Positions 40,691 through 49,262 of a DNA stretch of 64,000 nt are shown here, one piece after another; the stretch's first letter is position 1; every line of letters begins with the position of its first letter. The notes under the pieces are model-generated. The model did no database searches. It was given only the letters and a program-made list of their open reading frames with translations, and was not told the origin of the DNA. A program made the translations under genes and the position numbers. This stretch comes from Hymenobacter sp. BT559 (GTDB lineage Bacteria; Bacteroidota; Bacteroidia; Cytophagales; Hymenobacteraceae), in contig NZ_JAELXV010000007.1 of the NCBI RefSeq assembly GCF_016427535.1, positions 62,001 to 126,000 on the forward strand, given 5' to 3'.

Positions 40691-41122
40691 TTAATTCGAA
40701 ATGGTCAACAAGCTGCCACTCAAGCTAGTAGTATACTGCCGCAAGGGACGCCGCGCCGGCCCGCCCGTCACATTGCCGCGAAAGTCGAACTGCGAGGTGC
40801 AGCAGCTATCGCGAAAAAACAGCCGTGAGCGGTCGAGGCTCACCGTAGAGCAAGCATCGTAAGGCTGGTAAGGGCAGTTGCGGTCAAATGCGAGGTAAGT
40901 GCCAGCATTTAGTCGCACCACCAGCAGGCCCTTCACGCCGCCGCCATTGATGCCAGTGGCGGGCAGCGCTACCACGCCGTTGTCGAAGCGCAGTGCTTGG
41001 TACTGTTGATTAGTAATATTAATCTGGGTACTAAACGAAATTGACGGAATCGTTTGAGTGGTCGTCGCCGAATTACAGGCAGCTAGCAGCACCGCCAGGG
41101 GCACCAGAGTAAAACCGCGCAT
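40691..41122 (-). CDS. lipoprotein with degenerate Rieske-like domain
   Basis: A 143-aa protein. Residues 1-16 are a signal ending in LLAACNS, a good lipobox with Cys16. The C-terminal half (LAFDRNCPYQPYDACSTV, then CCTSQFDFRGNVTGGPA) follows the layout of Rieske-type domains from Bacteroidota, which have C-x-H...C-x-x-H. The His ligands seem lost here, so an iron-sulfur centre is doubtful. It should sit in the periplasm, lipid-anchored. Confidence 0.65.
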   Translation of the reverse strand: MRGFTLVPLAVLLAACNSATTTQTIPSISFSTQINITNQQYQALRFDNGVVALPATGINGGGVKGLLVVRLNAGTYLAFDRNCPYQPYDACSTVSLDRSRLFFRDSCCTSQFDFRGNVTGGPARRPLRQYTTSLSGSLLTISN

Positions 41123-41210
41123 AGGAAGGGGTGAATGGACTCAGCCTAAACGCGGATGAGCCCTTATTTATTCCGCTGGCGCTCCGCAAGCTTGCCTGCG
41201 GGGCCCTAGG

Positions 41211-42188
41211 TTACTTTTTAAACAGCGAATTGACGAACGTGTGTCGGTCAAATAGCTGCAAGTCCGTCATCTTCTCACCCACCCCGATGTAGCGCACCGG
41301 AATGCTAAACTGGTCGCTAATGCCGATAACTACGCCGCCCTTAGCCGTGCCGTCGAGCTTGGTAATAGCCAGGGCCGATACCTCGGTAGCGCGGGTAAAT
41401 TCCTTGGCCTGCAAGAAGGCGTTTTGGCCGGTGCTGCCGTCTAGCACCAACAGCACTTCGTGCGGCGCTTCGGGAATAACCTTTTGCATCACGCGCTTGA
41501 TTTTGCTGAGCTCGTTCATCAGGTTCACCTTGTTGTGTAGGCGGCCTGCCGTGTCAATAATTACCACGTCGGCGCCCATATCCACACCTTTCTGCACGGC
41601 ATCATAGGCCACGGAAGCCGGGTCGGTATTCATGCCGTGGCTGATGACGGGCACGCCCACCCGCTGGCCCCACACAATGAGTTGGTCCACCGCAGCGGCT
41701 CGGAAGGTATCAGCGGCACCTAGGACTACTTTTTTGCCTGCCGCGTGGAAGCGGTGCGCCAGCTTGCCGATGGTCGTGGTTTTACCTACGCCGTTTACGC
41801 CCACCACCATAATCACGAAGGGGTGGCCGGGGCTGTCGGGCCGGTCGAGGATGGCGCGCGAGCCGGTGCTATCGCCGTGCGCGTCGAGCAGGCTCACAAT
41901 CTCCTCGCGCAAGATGCGGTCGAGTTCACCAGTGCTCACGTACTTGTCGCGAGCCACGCGCTTTTCGATGCGGTCAATGACCTTCACCGTTGTGTCGATG
42001 CCCACATCGGCGTGCACGAGCAGGGTTTCGAGGTCGTCGAGCACGGCCTCGTCCACCGTGCTTTTGCCCACTACGGCTTTACTGAGCTGGTCAAAGAAGC
42101 TGGTTTTGGTTTTCTGCAAGCCTTCGTCGAGGGCTTGCTGCTGCTCCTTATTTTCCTTGTCTTTCTTAAAAAAATCGAAGAGGCCCAT
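41211..42188 (-). CDS. ftsY: signal recognition particle receptor FtsY
   Basis: A 325-aa SRP GTPase that docks ribosome-nascent chains at the membrane. Residues 25-110 form the N helical bundle. The G domain has GVNGVGKT (130-137), AADTFRAAA (158-166), DTAGR and TKLDGTAKGG. The acidic A domain of E. coli FtsY is nearly absent, as usual in this phylum. It follows the ribosomal protein and DUF4295 genes, with a palindromic element between. Confidence 0.97.
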   Translation of the reverse strand: MGLFDFFKKDKENKEQQQALDEGLQKTKTSFFDQLSKAVVGKSTVDEAVLDDLETLLVHADVGIDTTVKVIDRIEKRVARDKYVSTGELDRILREEIVSLLDAHGDSTGSRAILDRPDSPGHPFVIMVVGVNGVGKTTTIGKLAHRFHAAGKKVVLGAADTFRAAAVDQLIVWGQRVGVPVISHGMNTDPASVAYDAVQKGVDMGADVVIIDTAGRLHNKVNLMNELSKIKRVMQKVIPEAPHEVLLVLDGSTGQNAFLQAKEFTRATEVSALAITKLDGTAKGGVVIGISDQFSIPVRYIGVGEKMTDLQLFDRHTFVNSLFKK

Positions 42189-42199
42189 ATAGCGGCAGG

Positions 42200-42302
42200 G
42201 TCATGCTGAGCGCAGCGAAGCATCTTATCACGCCTGCGCCAGTGAACTGGATAATTTCTGACGAAAGCCGCCGTGATAAGGTGCTTCCTTCGTCAGCATG
42301 AC
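42200..42302. repeat. REP-like palindromic element
   Basis: GTCATGCTGAGCGCAGCGAA opens the element and a matching inverted arm ends GTCAGCATGAC. The arms (about 33 bp each) are imperfect complements around a 40-bp centre, which also contains GCATCTTATCACG and CGTGATAAGGTGC. I remember this sequence as abundant in Hymenobacter genomes. It lies between DUF4295 and ftsY. Confidence 0.7.
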
Positions 42303-42326
42303 AAAAAGGAGGATACGGATAACACG

Positions 42327-42355
42327 AAAAAAGTCCCACGAAGGTGGGACTTTTT
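42327..42355 (-). terminator. terminator after DUF4295
   Basis: GTCCCAC, loop GAAG, GTGGGAC with A and T runs on the two sides. It would end the rpmG-DUF4295 transcript before the palindrome and ftsY, and can work on both strands. Confidence 0.85.
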
Positions 42356-42379
42356 CACGTCATTAAACAGTGGCGCAGC

Positions 42380-42535
42380 TTATTTGCCAGCCAGCGTGTC
42401 TTGCACTTTGTCTACGGGTACCATTTCCTCCTTGAAGGTATAGGCACCAGTCTTCTCCGACTTCACGGCGCGAATCACTTTCGCCCAGTCTTTGCCGCCG
42501 GCGGTTTTCAGCGTTGCTACTACTTTCTTAGCCAT
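42380..42535 (-). CDS. DUF4295 family protein
   Basis: A 51-aa basic protein (MAKKVVATLKTAGGKDWAKV) with a C-terminal VDKVQDTLAGK. DUF4295 proteins sit after L33 in Bacteroidota and are thought to belong to the ribosome. It starts 8 bp after the L33 stop. Confidence 0.92.
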   Translation of the reverse strand: MAKKVVATLKTAGGKDWAKVIRAVKSEKTGAYTFKEEMVPVDKVQDTLAGK

Positions 42536-42543
42536 GACGCGAG

Positions 42544-42726
42544 TTATTTAATTTCTTTGTGAACAGTCATTTTACGCAGAATCGGGTTGAATTTCTTCAG
42601 CTCGATGCGCTCGGGGGTGTTCTTGCGATTCTTGGTAGTGATGTAGCGCGAGGTGCCCGGCATGCCCGAGTTTTTGTGCTCGGTGCACTCCATGATAACC
42701 TGCACCCGGTTTCCTTTCTTGGCCAT
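42544..42726 (-). CDS. rpmG: 50S ribosomal protein L33
   Basis: A 60-aa large-subunit protein. RVQVIMECTEHKNS...GTSRYITTKNRKNTPERIELKKFNP is the L33 pattern. Only one Cys of the two zinc pairs remains, so this is a zinc-free type. A near-perfect Bacteroidota promoter lies upstream. Confidence 0.97.
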   Translation of the reverse strand: MAKKGNRVQVIMECTEHKNSGMPGTSRYITTKNRKNTPERIELKKFNPILRKMTVHKEIK

Positions 42727-42763
42727 CGTGACGGGGGGTTTACTTTTTTAATTTTTAGGACTG

Positions 42764-42794
42764 CAAAGGTACGGCTTTTTCGGGAAACTGCAAA
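42764..42794 (-). promoter_or_regulatory. promoter of rpmG operon
   Basis: On the minus strand TTTG (42791-42794), 19 bp, then TACCTTTG (42764-42771). This matches the Bacteroidota consensus TTG-N19-TAnnTTTG. The start of transcription should lie about 6 bp further left. Confidence 0.75.
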
Positions 42795-42939
42795 ACCCTG
42801 TTGGCCTGGCTCCTGCGCGCTACCGGCAGCGGGCTAGGTAGCCCCTTGCGTGTAGCAGCAGCGCCGAAGCCAAGTAGTACCTAAGGCAACTTGGCTCCGG
42901 CGCTGAGAGTGGCCCGAGAAAACAGCGATTGGCTGCTGA

Positions 42940-43179
42940 CTAGTAGGTGATAAAGCCCTGCTCCTTAGCCTTCTTCAAGGTGGCCATGATGCCATTCTTG
43001 TTGATGGTGCGGATGGTAGAAGCGGCTACGCGCAGCGTTACCCAAGCATCTTGCTCGGGGATATAGAAGCGCTTTTTCTGCAGGTTGGGGTAGAACTTGC
43101 GCTTGGTCTTGTTGTTGGCGTGCGACACATTGTTACCCACGCGGGTACGCTTGCCGGTCAAATCACAAACTCGGGCCAT
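42940..43179 (-). CDS. rpmB: 50S ribosomal protein L28
   Basis: A 79-aa large-subunit protein. CDLTGKRTRVGNNVSHANNK at 5-24 and KRFYIPEQDAWVTLRVAAS are typical. It is the first gene of the ribosomal group, followed by a 213-bp gap with the rpmG promoter. Confidence 0.97.
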   Translation of the reverse strand: MARVCDLTGKRTRVGNNVSHANNKTKRKFYPNLQKKRFYIPEQDAWVTLRVAASTIRTINKNGIMATLKKAKEQGFITY

Positions 43180-43219
43180 GATATCGAAGGGTTAATTGAT
43201 GCTATTCCGAAACGGGCCG

Positions 43220-43251
43220 CAAATATCGGCATTTTTTAGCCAACTAGCAAA
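43220..43251 (-). promoter_or_regulatory. promoter of rpmB
   Basis: On the minus strand TTTG (43248-43251), 20 bp, then GATATTTG (43220-43227), one base off the consensus TAnnTTTG. Confidence 0.55.
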
Positions 43252-43375
43252 TAGTAAATGAGTAAGTGCGCAAATGAGTAGTCGCTGCTCTCTTAACGTA
43301 GGTAGGCATTTGGCCTTTTATTATCTGAAAACGAAGGTTGGCTGCCCAAATTCTCCTCTGCTCCGGCATATTTCT

Positions 43376-43549
43376 CTACGGCTTGGCCTTGCGCCAAGGG
43401 CAGTGGCGGCAGCCATTGCCACAGCAAAAACCGCGGCGGCGGTGGTACTGCTCGGTGAAAACGAGGTAGCCCTCGGGCGTGTAATAGAAATCGCCGGGCT
43501 GGAGCGGCTGGGCAGCAAAGGCGGCAAGGCGCGGGTCGGCAGGAGGCAT
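43376..43549 (-). CDS. DUF5522 family protein
   Basis: A 57-aa protein. YYTPEGYLVFTEQYHRRRGF followed by CCGNGCRHCPW is the DUF5522 signature, a compact Cys cluster that probably binds metal. I used ATG 43549, because the upstream part of the frame is unlike the family. Function unknown. Confidence 0.88.
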   Translation of the reverse strand: MPPADPRLAAFAAQPLQPGDFYYTPEGYLVFTEQYHRRRGFCCGNGCRHCPWRKAKP

Positions 43550-43633
43550 AGCAACACGAAAGTACCAGCCAACGGCTACGCACCTCAAGCTTGGGCGCTG
43601 AAGCTTTACGGCGCCACGGACCGTATAGCCTGG

Positions 43634-43641
43634 TAGTTTTG
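43634..43641 (+). promoter_or_regulatory. -7 box upstream of ornithine aminotransferase
   Basis: TAGTTTTG matches TAnnTTTG 31 bp before the ATG. No good -33 element is seen. Confidence 0.4.
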
Positions 43642-43671
43642 TTGAGTATTCCTACCCTATTTCTACTCTGT

Positions 43672-44925
43672 ATGTCGAGCCCCGCCGCCCCTGCCCACTT
43701 CACTACCCACGCCGAGCACCTGATGGCGCTCGAAGACCAGTACGGCGCCCACAACTACCACCCGCTGCCGGTGGTGCTGGCGCGCGGCAAAGGCGTGCAT
43801 CTGTGGGATGTGGAAGGCAAACGCTACGTTGATTTTTTATCGGCTTATTCGGCAGTCAATCAAGGGCATTGCCACCCACGCATTATCAAGGCACTCACCG
43901 AGCAGGCCCAGCGGCTCACGCTCACTTCGCGGGCTTTTTTCAATGACCGGCTCGGGCCGGCCGAGCAGCAGCTCTGTGAGCTGTTTGGCTACCAAAAGGC
44001 CTTGCTGATGAACTCGGGCGCCGAAGCTGTAGAAACGGCTCTCAAGCTAGCTCGCAAGTGGGGCTACCAAGAAAAAGGTATTGCGCCCAACCAGGCGCGC
44101 ATCGTAGTGGCCGAGCATAACTTTCACGGGCGCACCACTGGCATCATTTCCTTTAGCACCGACGGCGATAGCACAGGCGGCTTTGGGCCTTTTGTGCCGG
44201 GTTACCAAGTAGTTCCCTACGACGACCTAGAAGCCCTAGCCGAAGCTCTGCAAGACCCACACGTGTGCGGCTTCCTGGTCGAGCCCATTCAGGGCGAGGC
44301 GGGCGTGGTGGTACCGCATGAGGGCTACTTAAAGGGTGCCGCCGAGCTGTGCCAGCAGCACCGCGTACTACTCATCACTGACGAGATTCAGACTGGCCTA
44401 GGGCGCACCGGCAAGCTGCTAGCCACCGACCACGAGGGCGTGCGCGGCGACATCCTCATTCTGGGCAAGGCCCTGAGCGGTGGCGTACTGCCCGTATCGG
44501 CGGTGCTAGCCGATGATATCGTGATGCTTACCATTCAGCCGGGGCAGCATGGCTCCACGTTTGGCGGCAACCCGCTGGCGTGCGCGGTGCTCCAAGCCGC
44601 GCTTACGGTATTGCAAGAAGAAAAGCTTGCCGAAAATGCGCAACGCTTGGGCGAGGTTTTTCGGGCACAAATGCGAGAACTGCAAGCCCAGCGACCCGAG
44701 GTAATAGACGAGGTGCGTGGCAAAGGCTTACTTAATGCCTTGGTTATTAATCCTTCGCCCGATGGCCGCACGGCCTGGGACGTGTGCGTGACGCTAATGG
44801 AGCGCGGCCTGCTAGCCAAGCCCACCCACGGCGACATCATCCGGTTTGCGCCGCCACTAGTCATCACCGAGGCCGAACTGCGCGACGCCTGCGCCGTAAT
44901 TGCCGACGTTATCCTGGCTTTCTGA
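43672..44925 (+). CDS. rocD: ornithine--oxo-acid aminotransferase
   Basis: A 417-aa PLP enzyme of the class III aminotransferases that turns ornithine into glutamate semialdehyde. YHPLPVVLARGKGVHLWDVE, NQGHCHPRI, MNSGAEAVETALKLARKWGY and LITDEIQTGLGRTGK are family hallmarks. The PLP lysine lies in LGKALSGGVLPVSAV. The ATG at 43672 fits the family; the upstream frame is not conserved. Confidence 0.95.
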   Translation: MSSPAAPAHFTTHAEHLMALEDQYGAHNYHPLPVVLARGKGVHLWDVEGKRYVDFLSAYSAVNQGHCHPRIIKALTEQAQRLTLTSRAFFNDRLGPAEQQLCELFGYQKALLMNSGAEAVETALKLARKWGYQEKGIAPNQARIVVAEHNFHGRTTGIISFSTDGDSTGGFGPFVPGYQVVPYDDLEALAEALQDPHVCGFLVEPIQGEAGVVVPHEGYLKGAAELCQQHRVLLITDEIQTGLGRTGKLLATDHEGVRGDILILGKALSGGVLPVSAVLADDIVMLTIQPGQHGSTFGGNPLACAVLQAALTVLQEEKLAENAQRLGEVFRAQMRELQAQRPEVIDEVRGKGLLNALVINPSPDGRTAWDVCVTLMERGLLAKPTHGDIIRFAPPLVITEAELRDACAVIADVILAF

Positions 44926-44937
44926 GTATAAGGCGTT

Positions 44938-45483
44938 ATGAGAAAACCTTTATGGCTGGCTCCGGCCATCCTGCTGGCGGGCTGCCGCAGCGAGCAACTC
45001 GTGTTTCAATCGCAGTCGGCCACGTCGGTGCCAGTAGTTGCCACTACCCCTAGGGTGCTGACCGACACCACGCTTACGGCAACCGTAGCCACCGCGCGGC
45101 CCCTAGAGCCCACCGCGCCCATTGCCCCGGCTCCTGCCCGCCAACCTTTGGCTGCAGCTACACGGCCTATTGCGCCGCAACTGCGGCATAAGGCGTCACC
45201 GCAACTACTCGCCTTACCAAAGGCATTCATCACCAAGCCAATAGCCAGAAAACTAGCGCCTCACCTACGCCAGCATTCTACCGAGGGTGCCGCCGAAAGT
45301 GGCTTGGGTGGCATTGGGCTGTTCGTGATTGGGGTAGTACTGGCGCTACTGGCCGGCCTAGGGGCACTGGTAAACGTGATTTTTAGCGTTGGCTTCTTTA
45401 CGGGGGTGGGCTACGCGGCCGCGGGGCTGGTAGTGCTGTTTCTGCTTTACTCGCTGTTTAAGGGCGGCAAAAAGAAGAAGTAG
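44938..45483 (+). CDS. lipoprotein with C-terminal membrane helices
   Basis: A 181-aa protein. The start APAILLAGCRS is a signal with lipobox (Cys16). Residues 20-100 are Pro/Ala/Thr-rich linker. Two hydrophobic stretches (about 123-142 and 146-172) precede a Lys-rich end. Similar short proteins are common in Cytophagales. Function unknown. It is 12 bp after rocD and may be cotranscribed. Confidence 0.65.
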   Translation: MRKPLWLAPAILLAGCRSEQLVFQSQSATSVPVVATTPRVLTDTTLTATVATARPLEPTAPIAPAPARQPLAAATRPIAPQLRHKASPQLLALPKAFITKPIARKLAPHLRQHSTEGAAESGLGGIGLFVIGVVLALLAGLGALVNVIFSVGFFTGVGYAAAGLVVLFLLYSLFKGGKKKK

Positions 45484-45537
45484 TGCAGCGGCCTAGGCAG
45501 TAATATGGGCCGAATCTGTAACGATACCGGGTTTTGC

Positions 45538-45569
45538 TTGTTGGTAGGGGTGTACAAGTTTAGTTTTTG
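45538..45569 (+). promoter_or_regulatory. probable promoter of hemB
   Basis: TTG (45538-45540), 20 bp, then TAGTTTTTG (45561-45569), one base longer than TAnnTTTG. It lies 12 bp before the hemB ATG. Confidence 0.4.
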
Positions 45570-45581
45570 ATTCTTTTAGCA

Positions 45582-46574
45582 ATGCCTATTCTCCCCACGC
45601 ATCGCCCCCGTCGCAACCGTAAGTCGCAGGTTATCCGTGACATGGTGCAGGAAACCCGCCTCACTACTCACGATTTTATTTACCCGGTTTTTCTGATTGA
45701 GGGCCAAAACCAAAAGTTGGAAGTGAAGTCGATGCCAGGCGTATACCGCTACTCGGCCGACCGCATTATCGACGAAATTGGTGCTGCCGTTGACCTAGGA
45801 ATTAATTCGTTTGCGCCTTTCCCAGCCATCAATGATGACCTGAAGGACCGGCTGGCCCGCGAATCGACTAACCTTAACGGGCTTTACCTCAAAGCAGTAG
45901 CCGATATCAAGCGGCAGTTTCCGGACGTGGCCATCATGACCGACGTGGCCATGGACCCTTATAGCAGCGACGGACACGACGGCGTGGTGGACGTGGACTC
46001 GGGCGAGATTCTCAACGACGCTTCGCTTGAAGTACTCGGCCAAATGGCGCTGGCCCAGGCTCGCGCCGGTGCTGATATCATCGGGCCATCCGACATGATG
46101 GACGGCCGCGTGGCCTGGATACGCGAGGTACTGGACAGCAATGGTTTTAGCAACGTCAGCATCATGAGCTACACCGCTAAGTATGCGTCGGCGTTCTATG
46201 GTCCGTTCCGCGATGCGCTGGACTCGGCGCCCAAAAAAGGCGACAAAAAGAGCTACCAGATGAACCCCGCCAACCGCCTCGAAGCCCTGCGCGAACTGGC
46301 GCTGGACGAAGCTGAAGGCGCTGACATGGTAATGATTAAGCCAGCCCTGAGCTACCTAGATATCATTCGGGAGGTGAAAAACCACACCAACTTGCCCGTG
46401 ACGGCTTACAATGTGAGCGGCGAGTACGCGCTAGTGCGCGCCGCCGCCCTCAACGGCTGGGTCGATGGCGAGCGCACCATGATGGAAGTGCTCATGAGCA
46501 TCAAACGCGCCGGTGCTGACGCTATCCTAACGTATTTCGCTAAAGATGCGGCCGAGGTGTTGCGCCGCGGGTAA
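45582..46574 (+). CDS. hemB: delta-aminolevulinic acid dehydratase
   Basis: A 330-aa enzyme joining two aminolevulinates to porphobilinogen for haem synthesis. The two Schiff-base lysines lie in SYTAKYASAFYGPFRDAL and MIKPALSYLDII. The metal loop reads DVAMDPYSSDGHDG, without the Cys ligands of zinc enzymes, so it is the magnesium-type. The ATG at 45582 (MPILPTHRPRRNR) is chosen over an earlier start. Confidence 0.97.
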   Translation: MPILPTHRPRRNRKSQVIRDMVQETRLTTHDFIYPVFLIEGQNQKLEVKSMPGVYRYSADRIIDEIGAAVDLGINSFAPFPAINDDLKDRLARESTNLNGLYLKAVADIKRQFPDVAIMTDVAMDPYSSDGHDGVVDVDSGEILNDASLEVLGQMALAQARAGADIIGPSDMMDGRVAWIREVLDSNGFSNVSIMSYTAKYASAFYGPFRDALDSAPKKGDKKSYQMNPANRLEALRELALDEAEGADMVMIKPALSYLDIIREVKNHTNLPVTAYNVSGEYALVRAAALNGWVDGERTMMEVLMSIKRAGADAILTYFAKDAAEVLRRG

Positions 46575-46576
46575 GT

Positions 46577-47098
46577 ATGGCAGCTGACGTAACTATTCGC
46601 CGCGCCACGATGGCTGACCTGTCAGCCATCGTGGCGCTGGTGCGCGAAGTGGTGCCGCTGATGAACGCTGCCGGCAACTACCAGTGGACGAGCGAGTATC
46701 CTAACGAAGCCGTTTTTCGGCAAGACATCGAGCGCCAGCACTTGTGGGTGGCCACCCTAGGCGGCCAGTTGGCGGGCATAGCGGCCCTTACCCAAGACCA
46801 AGATGCCGAGTACGCCGATGCCAACTGGGATGCCGCCGAGCCCGCATTAGTGACGCACCGACTGGCTGTATCACCCACGGCGCAGGGCCACGGCGTGGCC
46901 CAAGCCTTGCTAGCGCAGGCTGAGCACGAAGCCCGCGCCCTAGGGCTGCGCACGCTACGGGTAGATACCAACTCGGAAAACGCTGCCACGCAACGGCTGT
47001 TTCCGAAGCTGGGCTACCGGTTTGCGGGCGAGATAAAGCTGGCGTTCCGGCCGGGACTGCGATTCTTCTGCTATGAGAAGCAGCTCTCTGCTGTATGA
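46577..47098 (+). CDS. GNAT family N-acetyltransferase
   Basis: A 173-aa acetyltransferase. RRATMADLSAIVALVREVV at the start, LAVSPTAQGHGVAQALLAQA as the acetyl-CoA-binding motif A, and NSENAATQRLFPKLGYRFAG at the end are typical. It starts 2 bp after hemB. Substrate unknown. Confidence 0.9.
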   Translation: MAADVTIRRATMADLSAIVALVREVVPLMNAAGNYQWTSEYPNEAVFRQDIERQHLWVATLGGQLAGIAALTQDQDAEYADANWDAAEPALVTHRLAVSPTAQGHGVAQALLAQAEHEARALGLRTLRVDTNSENAATQRLFPKLGYRFAGEIKLAFRPGLRFFCYEKQLSAV

Positions 47099-47135
47099 CG
47101 TTCCTGAAAGTAGTTAACTGGTCTAGATTTGGTTT

Positions 47136-47765
47136 ATGAATCTAGACCAGCTAGACTATGTGCTACGCCACTTAAAGGCAGATGGTGTGAGCTTTGACGC
47201 GGGGCTGACGACAGACGAAGTGCAACAATTAGAGCAAACTTTTGGCTTCCGTTTTCCTGCCGACCTACGGGCGCTTTTGCAAGCGGCATTGCCCGTGAGT
47301 GATGGGTTTGTACCCTGGCGCTGGGGGCTGCGCAATTCGGATATTGCTCATAAAATAACCGAGCGCCTGCAGTGGCCGGTAGACGGGATTGTGTTTGATG
47401 TAACACAAAACTCTTTCTGGCTGCCGCAGTGGGGCACCCGGCCAGCCGATAAGTGGCAGCAGGAAGCCGTGGCGCGGCAGCAGCTGGCTAGCTGCCCACA
47501 ACTTATTCCTATCTACAGTCACCGTTACCTACCCGCACTGCCGTGTGAGTCAGGCAACCCGGTATTCTCGGTTTATGGCACCGACATTGTTTATTACGGG
47601 TACGACCTGTTTTCCTATTTGGTGCACGAATTCAACTTACACTACCCTTTAATTGGTCAGGCACCAACCAAGCCAAAGCACATAGCATTTTGGAGTGACT
47701 TCGACGAGCCAACGGACATCAGGTCTTGGGGATATTGGGATGAGATGGAGGAGGAAACCACCTAG
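47136..47765 (+). CDS. SUKH (SMI1/KNR4) family protein
   Basis: A 209-aa protein. GLTTDEVQQLEQTFGFRFPADLRALLQAALPVSDGF at about 28-63 is the SMI1/KNR4 pattern. SUKH proteins are often immunity proteins against polymorphic toxins, but no toxin is next to it, so a general role is possible. Its stop overlaps the stop of the convergent permease gene. Confidence 0.82.
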   Translation: MNLDQLDYVLRHLKADGVSFDAGLTTDEVQQLEQTFGFRFPADLRALLQAALPVSDGFVPWRWGLRNSDIAHKITERLQWPVDGIVFDVTQNSFWLPQWGTRPADKWQQEAVARQQLASCPQLIPIYSHRYLPALPCESGNPVFSVYGTDIVYYGYDLFSYLVHEFNLHYPLIGQAPTKPKHIAFWSDFDEPTDIRSWGYWDEMEEETT

Positions 47766-49174
47766 TTCGTCTTAGCCCCTGTAAACGGCCACTTGGCTTG
47801 GCGGCGGCTCCAGAGCAAAAAGGCGACCGTACCCAGCGCCATCATGCCAATGGCCGCCACCTGAAAATACAACTTGAAATGCAGCCCGCCCCAGGTTACC
47901 TCTACCGGCGCGATGCTCCAGAACACGGCCAGCCACACGGCTATGGCCACGATAACCGGCAGCGGAAAGAGGGGCATTTTGAAAGGCAGACTGGCGGTGC
48001 CGCGCCGGCGACGCAGCAGCACCAGCCCCACCGCTTGGCCCACAAACTGCACCAGAATGCGCATGGCCAGAATAGCCGAAATAACCTCGCCTAGGCGGAA
48101 CAACAGGCTGAACACGAAGCCCACGCCGCCCAGCAGCAGCAGCGACACGTAAGGGAACTGCTTGGTAGGGTGCAGTTTGCCAAATACGGGGAGAAACTCG
48201 CCATCGGCCGCCGCGGCGTAGGGAATGCGCGAGTAGCCCAGCAGTACTGCAAACAGCGAGGCAAATGCCACCAGCAGCACCAGCCCCGTGGCCGCCGTAG
48301 CGGCAGCCGGCCCGTAGAGCCGCTCCACAAACACGCTCACAATAAACTGTGACTTGTCGCCGGCGCCAGCTTGCCAGGCCTGCACCTCCTGCCACGGAAT
48401 AACGGTGCCCACGCTCCAGTTGAGTAGCAGGTACAGCGCCGCAATACCTAGGATACTCAAGAAGATGCTGCGCGGAATAACCCGCTGCGGGTTCACGATT
48501 TCGGCCCCTAGATGGCATACATTGTAGTAGCCTAGGTAGGAATAAATGGCCTTCACGGCCGATTGGCCCATGGCCGCTGATAGCAACAGGCCCGGCAGCG
48601 CCCCAATGCCGCCCGCCGGAAACAGGGCCACCGGGTGGTGCGGGTGCGTGACGCCGCCCACTATCAGCCAGCCCATAAGGCCTAGCACGCCCACCCACAG
48701 CGCTACGCCGAGCTTGCCGATGTCCTCGATGCGGCGGTAGAGCAACACAATGAGCAGCAGTACCACCGCGCCGGCCACCACCTTGGGCTGCCACCACTCG
48801 GTGAGCGGCACCAGGTAGCCGAAGTACTGCGCGAAGCCAATGGCCCCCGAGGCCAGCACCAGCGGCGACTGAATGAGCGTTTGCCACACGTAGAGAAACG
48901 ACATGTAGCGCCCCCAGCTTTGCTCGCCGTAGGCCAGCTTTAGGAAGCGGTACGAGCCGCCCGCCTCGGGGTAGGCCGCGCCCAGCTCGCTCCAGATAAG
49001 GCCATCGATGGCGGCCAGCGCCGCCCCTACCAGCCAGGCCAGCAAAAAGTTGGGCCCCATGAAACCCATCACGAGCGGCAGGGTTACGAAGGGGCCAATG
49101 CCCACCATGTCAATCATGTTGAGGGCGGTGGCTTGCACCAGCCCTAGGCGGCGCTGTAGAGAAGGTTGCGACAT
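47762..49174 (-). CDS. APC family amino acid permease
   Basis: A 470-aa transporter with about 12 hydrophobic helices. GLVQATALNMIDMVGIGPFV in helix 1 and GLIWSELGAAYPEAGGSYRFL in helix 2 are the APC pattern. The ATG at 49174 (MSQPSLQRRLG) is used, because the frame upstream is not conserved. Substrate is not clear. Confidence 0.9.
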   Translation of the reverse strand: MSQPSLQRRLGLVQATALNMIDMVGIGPFVTLPLVMGFMGPNFLLAWLVGAALAAIDGLIWSELGAAYPEAGGSYRFLKLAYGEQSWGRYMSFLYVWQTLIQSPLVLASGAIGFAQYFGYLVPLTEWWQPKVVAGAVVLLLIVLLYRRIEDIGKLGVALWVGVLGLMGWLIVGGVTHPHHPVALFPAGGIGALPGLLLSAAMGQSAVKAIYSYLGYYNVCHLGAEIVNPQRVIPRSIFLSILGIAALYLLLNWSVGTVIPWQEVQAWQAGAGDKSQFIVSVFVERLYGPAAATAATGLVLLVAFASLFAVLLGYSRIPYAAAADGEFLPVFGKLHPTKQFPYVSLLLLGGVGFVFSLLFRLGEVISAILAMRILVQFVGQAVGLVLLRRRRGTASLPFKMPLFPLPVIVAIAVWLAVFWSIAPVEVTWGGLHFKLYFQVAAIGMMALGTVAFLLWSRRQAKWPFTGAKTN

Positions 49175-49262
49175 AGGCGGCGAATGTAGGGCGACTTTGT
49201 AGTCCGCGTCCGGTAGCGTGCTGCTAGACGGACGCAGACCACAAAGTCCGCGCAACAAACCC

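Noticed and set aside
47772..48887. 371-aa minus-strand ORF in the permease region
   Set aside because: Same strand but another frame of the APC permease. The permease frame has the helices and family motifs, this one is Gly/Arg/Pro-rich.
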